From contig NC_051434.1 in assembly GCF_001649575.2 (NCBI RefSeq), positions 7,062,907 through 7,126,906 on the forward strand: 64,000 nt of DNA, in the 5' to 3' direction. Shown piece by piece: positions 60,001 through 64,000 of this stretch; position 1 is the first letter of the stretch, and each line of letters begins with the position of its first letter. The stretch comes from Kryptolebias marmoratus (Eukaryota; Chordata; Actinopteri; Cyprinodontiformes; Rivulidae). The notes beneath the pieces were generated by a model that was not told where the DNA came from, did not search any database, and saw nothing but the letters and a program-made list of their open reading frames with translations. Position numbers and translations under genes: made by a program.

Positions 60001-62664
60001 AAGGCCAGCCTCCCACATTAGCTCCCGAGGCAGGAGACATGGGAGACAAACGGTTCCGCAGCAAAGGGAACGGGCAGCTTATTATGAAAACTATTATTAG
60101 CAAGATCAATAAGATGAAAAGTGTGAAGCGCAAACGATTTCTGAGTCAGATCCTTTTAGGCCCGAGAACAGAAGAAACTCCTAAAAGCAGCACCAGTGCC
60201 ATGGTAAGCTCTGTGGAATCTACAACACAGTCACTATCCTCCCTAGCTGCTTCTTTTGGGGGGAAGTTGGGGCCACAAATTAATGTTAGCAAAAAGGGGA
60301 CAATATACATGGGTAAGAGGAGAGGCCGTAAACCAAAAGCAGTGGCTACGGTGTCATCGCCAGAACCCTTTCTGTCTCCGAACACCACTTCCCCTCTCCA
60401 TCATCATCAGTCTCAGCACCAGCTCTCCTCGTCGGAGGTCTTTCCCTCTCCCTCCTTCTCACAATCAAGCGGAGGCCACAGTCCCATCAGTGATGCCAGC
60501 TTCGTGGAGCCCGGCTCAGTGCACTTTTCAGGTCACTCTCACTATTCTAGCTCCCATCACAGCCACAACACCTTCTCCTTCCCTCCCCCAACCTTCTCAG
60601 CTCCTAACAAGGTCCTGGGTTCTTCATTATCCTCTATGGCCACAGCAGCGTCTCAGAAAAAGTCCTCTTGCCGCGGGTACCCTCACCACCACCATCATTA
60701 CAGGCAGCATTATCATTATCACAAGCTTTCTCCTCCCCGGCCACTCCATCCTACCTCCCCAGCTCCCCTCAGCGAGCTAAAAGAAGCCACTCCGTCACCT
60801 GTCAGCGAGTCCCACAGTGAGGAGACCGTGCCCAGTGACAGTGGCATAGGAACAGACAATAACAGCACATCTGACCGTGGAGAGAAAGCTGGAGGGACCG
60901 GCGGGTTGAGTGCAATTGGGATGCCAGCCGGAATGGGATTATTAATGCCAGGTGTCATGGGTTCGGCAATTGCTCCAGGGATGGGCCTTAATTCCAGAGG
61001 CAGACGTCGACACTCCGCTGTGCTTATGGAACATCCCTCACCATCTCCGTCACCCCACGGGGCGCGGTCATCACCCGACCCCCGGAGACCTCACCCGACA
61101 GCTCCCACTTCCTCCCTACTGGGCCACAAAGAGAAACATAAGCACAAGTGTAAACGCCGCAGCCACGGATGCCCCGGCTACGACAAGCTAAAGAGACAGA
61201 AGAGAAAACGAAAGAAGAAGTATTTGCAGCTGCGGTCTCGGCGGCTTGACCCAGACTTTCTTGCTGAGCTGGATGAAATAATTGTGATGCTAAGTGAAAT
61301 ACGGATAACGCACCGTTCTGCAGGGCACCGGCTCAGCAGCGGAATAGGCATAGCACCGGGAACAAGTAGGATGCCGGGGTTGGGGAACCGACCTGGTGGT
61401 GGAATCGGAGGCCCGAGTGGTCCTCCTCCTCATCATTACGTTCACAGGGACCTCCTGCCTACAATCTTCAGGGTTAATTTTGGCCGGTTTTACTCTCATC
61501 CTGCCTACTCCTGCGACCCGTTGCACTATGTCCGGAAACCAGACATGAAGAAGAAACGTGGACGCCCTCCCAAACTGAGGGACTCCATGTCTGAAGTTCC
61601 TTTTGTACCTGGACTGGGATTCCCACTCTCAAGTGGAGGTTTCTACCACCCTTCTTACGGCGTTCCCTACTCGTCTGGACCTCTGGGATTGGGCTATTAC
61701 AGAGGCTATCCTCCTGCAAGCGCCCTGTATCCCCACCCACACCACCAGTCACCTCACACAGCCCCATCCCACCACTCTCACCACTCACCGTCTTTCCCCC
61801 CACCTCCCCCCACGCCTTACATGCACCATCACCACCCTTCACATCTCCTGTTGAACCCCTCCAAATTTCACAAGAAGAAACACAAGCTGCTCAGGCAGGA
61901 GTACTTGGGAGGAGGCAGGTCCCCTGTCCTGTTCCCACCCATGTCCTCTGATCTTTCATTCAACTGGCATCATAAACACAAACACAGACACAAACACAGA
62001 GAGCGCTGCTCCGAGGAGGACCGGGAGGAAGCAGGAAGGAGTGGATCAGGGAGCCGAGCTGCTGCTGGTGTTTCTGACAAAGTAGCATTGAGTAAAGGAG
62101 AACGAGTTGGTGGTTTGGTAATGGCCGAGTCATTACAAAGATGCCGCTTCGGAAGAGACACTTCCAGTACCACTGCCAGCAAGCAAGCTGCTGCTACCTC
62201 TGCCAACTCGCCCTCCTCTTCCTCGTCCTCGTCTGCAGAAAGGTACAAGCGCAAAGAAAGCTCCATGTCCTGTTTAGGACCCTCTCGGCTCACGCTGGAT
62301 AGCAGCTCGAAAGGCCATCATCCAGTCGCATCCTGGTTCAGAATGGGCAGCTCTGAAGCGGACTACTCTCAGCTTTCGCGGAGCCACATGGCCCCCGGCC
62401 AGGGCTCGTTCTCCGATGGACGGGCAGGGGACGCAGCAGGCTGCTCAGATAGCGAGGACGAGGAGCCTCTCACTCCCACAGAGGACGTAAAAGCTCACAG
62501 TTCTCCTAATCTTACAAATCTCTTCGCCTCGGCTCTGACCCGAACTTCACTGAAAGTCGGCAGGAACAGAAAGGCGGACATGGTTACAGAGAGCTCCAAC
62601 TTCAGCCACGTGGATCGGCCGGTGAGGAAGGACCGCTCAACGTCAGCAGAGAGGAGGGAGTTGG
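57047..62664 (+). CDS. ash1l: Histone methyltransferase ASH1L, N-terminal part (gene runs off the window)
   Basis: Two coding exons are visible. The ATG exon (56840-57628; acceptor CCGCAG, 207-base leader) encodes 194 residues. A 4384-base exon (58281-62664, ending GAGTTGG|GTAAGT) takes the protein to residue 1655. Conserved ASH1L landmarks are [59 protein letters not shown] [35 protein letters not shown] and [15 protein letters not shown]. Four AT-hook-like cores follow: RPVGRPP (about 662), RKRGRPK (750), GKRRGRKPK (871) and KKRGRPPK (1284). They suggest AT-rich DNA binding. The catalytic AWS-SET-post-SET, bromodomain, PHD and BAH modules are not in the window. ASH1L dimethylates H3K36 in chromatin. 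His-rich tracts near residues 995 and 1350-1385 are longer than in human. Giant-exon structure matches human. Reading through the donor would stop at 62757-62759. Confidence 0.97.
57629..58280 (+). other. ash1l: ash1l intron between ATG exon and giant exon
   Basis: A 652-base intron, AGG|GTAAGG to TTTTGCAG|GGC, in phase 0. It is pyrimidine-rich near 57890-58080. No internal feature was recognised. Confidence 0.7.
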
Positions 62665-64000
62665 GTAAGTCCAGTTCTGTCCGAGTAAAGCTAAGAAACC
62701 TGTCTGAACGGGCTGCTTACAACAGCATACAACACGTTACAATAGCAGCTAATCTGTAGCTAAAATCTTGTATACCTTTAAGCTATTCACACAACTCAAA
62801 TTTCAGTTTAATAAGTACCAAAGTCAGTTGTGTATTGCGTTTATTTTCCAAAAATAGTTCTGACGCAGCCTCCTCCTGAATTCTCTGAATGTAATTGGCT
62901 AATGTTTGATGGGATGTTGGCACAGCTGGGGTATCAGTGGCTCCGTGTGCAGCAGGCAGTCAGATCCAACCTGAACTCCTGGCTTTTGAATTTGTCCAGC
63001 AGTTTTTTTTATTTTTATTTATGTTTTTTTTCACCGCAGCAAGTGGGCTCTACAACTCCGTTTGATCTCGGCACATGAACACGCGCGTCCCACGAACCCT
63101 CCCTCGCTGCGTGCCGAACGATTGTGCTGCGGTTAGAGCAGGAACCGTCCGCACTTAAGTTGTGGCTACAACAAACATTAATAAATTACAGGTTCTCTAT
63201 TTGTAGCCCTCCGAGCTGTCCACCCTCTGAAAGTAAAAATAGGGTAGCTGCACCGTTGCATCTCCTGTAACGTCAGACATTTGGTAGCTTTTACCGTTGT
63301 CTACTCTTTCTTGGCAGAAGAAGAACGTGTGATTGCTTTAGCTGGATTTTCTCTGAGGTTAGAGGGCCACAATTTGCCACAGTTGATGCAGCACTTTTGT
63401 CAGAGATCGTGTTACTGAAGGGGCGGAATATTTTGTTAACGCGATATTTTTAGAAGTCTTTTTTTTTTTTTTTTTTTCATCAAAAGCCCACAATGTGAGG
63501 CCTAGTTCCATCCGGCGGTCCACTCAGCACCTGGGCCGAGTTAATGTTGCTGATGTAAGGCATTGCTCCTCAGCAGTGATCTGGCTTTCTCTGCGTTGCT
63601 CCGAGTGGCTGCTGGGAGGAAGTGATCCTTCGCACGCGAGCAACGGTTCCAACAGCGTTAATAAGTACAGTTGAACGTTAAACGAGCGTCTCAGAGGAAG
63701 ATGAGGTGTTAAAAGGTTCTTGTCAAGGTAGTGTGGCGCAGTTCAAAACAAGCCAAGTAATCCCAGATTACGGCGTTGGACTTCAGGTCAGCCAGCGTTC
63801 ACAGGCAGCACGGTGACATTAGAGGTCAAGAGTCGGCTGGCACGTAAGACAAGTGGCGACAGAAGTAGGTGAATATGACAAGACGAGGACGTGTAGATGG
63901 CCACGTGAGAGAAGAAGAGTTCAAGAGGGTCTAAAGATAGAGCTGAGCTGGACTTTCAGTAGTTTTTACAAAAGGTATATAAAATAACACAACAGCAGCG
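62665..64000 (+). other. ash1l: ash1l intron following the giant exon
   Basis: Starts with the GTAAGT donor. I looked for the next ASH1L coding segments (ending in the RRPGRPRK AT-hook and the SET region) and saw none, so the next exon is beyond the window. There is a T run near 63461-63478; otherwise featureless. Confidence 0.6.

Noticed and set aside
62665..62757. Extension of the ash1l giant exon to the stop at 62757
   Set aside because: A consensus GTAAGT donor at 62665 ends the exon; the extension would truncate ASH1L before its SET domain.

Overview
The window is nuclear DNA from a ray-finned (teleost) fish. The genes have short vertebrate-type exons with GT-AG introns, the intergenic DNA is AT-rich with many microsatellites, and several fish-type interspersed repeats are present. 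Seven protein-coding genes can be assembled exon by exon. All are orthologues or close relatives of genes on human chromosome 1q21-q23. The local order differs from human (for example, no PRPF3 lies beside RPRD2), so this is a rearranged 1q21-23 synteny block. The species cannot be fixed from the sequence.

Layout: positions 1-2.5 kb hold the rprd2 3' flank. 2.52-12.16 kb (-) is rprd2, an RNA polymerase II CTD-binding protein, in ten coding exons. 12.2-13.6 kb holds the rprd2 promoter with two CTCF-like motifs, then an AGCTAAAAG-type minisatellite interrupted by a complete hAT-like non-autonomous transposon. 15.77-19.1 kb (-) is ciart (Chrono), a circadian repressor, with two perfect CACGTG E-boxes and three CCAAT boxes upstream. 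21.67-22.58 kb (-) is mrps21. 25.84-31.21 kb (+) is crabp2, with a DR1-like element in intron 1. 31.4-36.1 kb is intergenic with repeats. 36.16-42.27 kb (+) is scamp3. 44.10-47.90 kb (+) is an RNF115/RNF126-type RING-H2 ubiquitin ligase. 48-53 kb is gene-poor and carries repeats. From about 53 kb to the end is the 5' part of ash1l (+), including the giant 4.4-kb exon. Its SET, bromodomain, PHD and BAH parts must lie beyond 64 kb.

The genes do not form an operon or pathway; they share only ancestral synteny. Functions span transcription and chromatin (rprd2, ciart, ash1l), retinoic acid transport (crabp2), membrane trafficking (scamp3), ubiquitination (rnf115-like) and mitochondrial translation (mrps21). 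No previously unknown gene system was found. The most useful extra observations are the ciart clock-type promoter, the oriented CTCF-like motifs, the hAT-like element with a perfect target-site duplication, a GT repeat serving as the 3' splice-site tract in the RING gene, and the DR1-like element in crabp2. The assembly contains a 37-base N gap at 15610-15646 and a single N at 13197.
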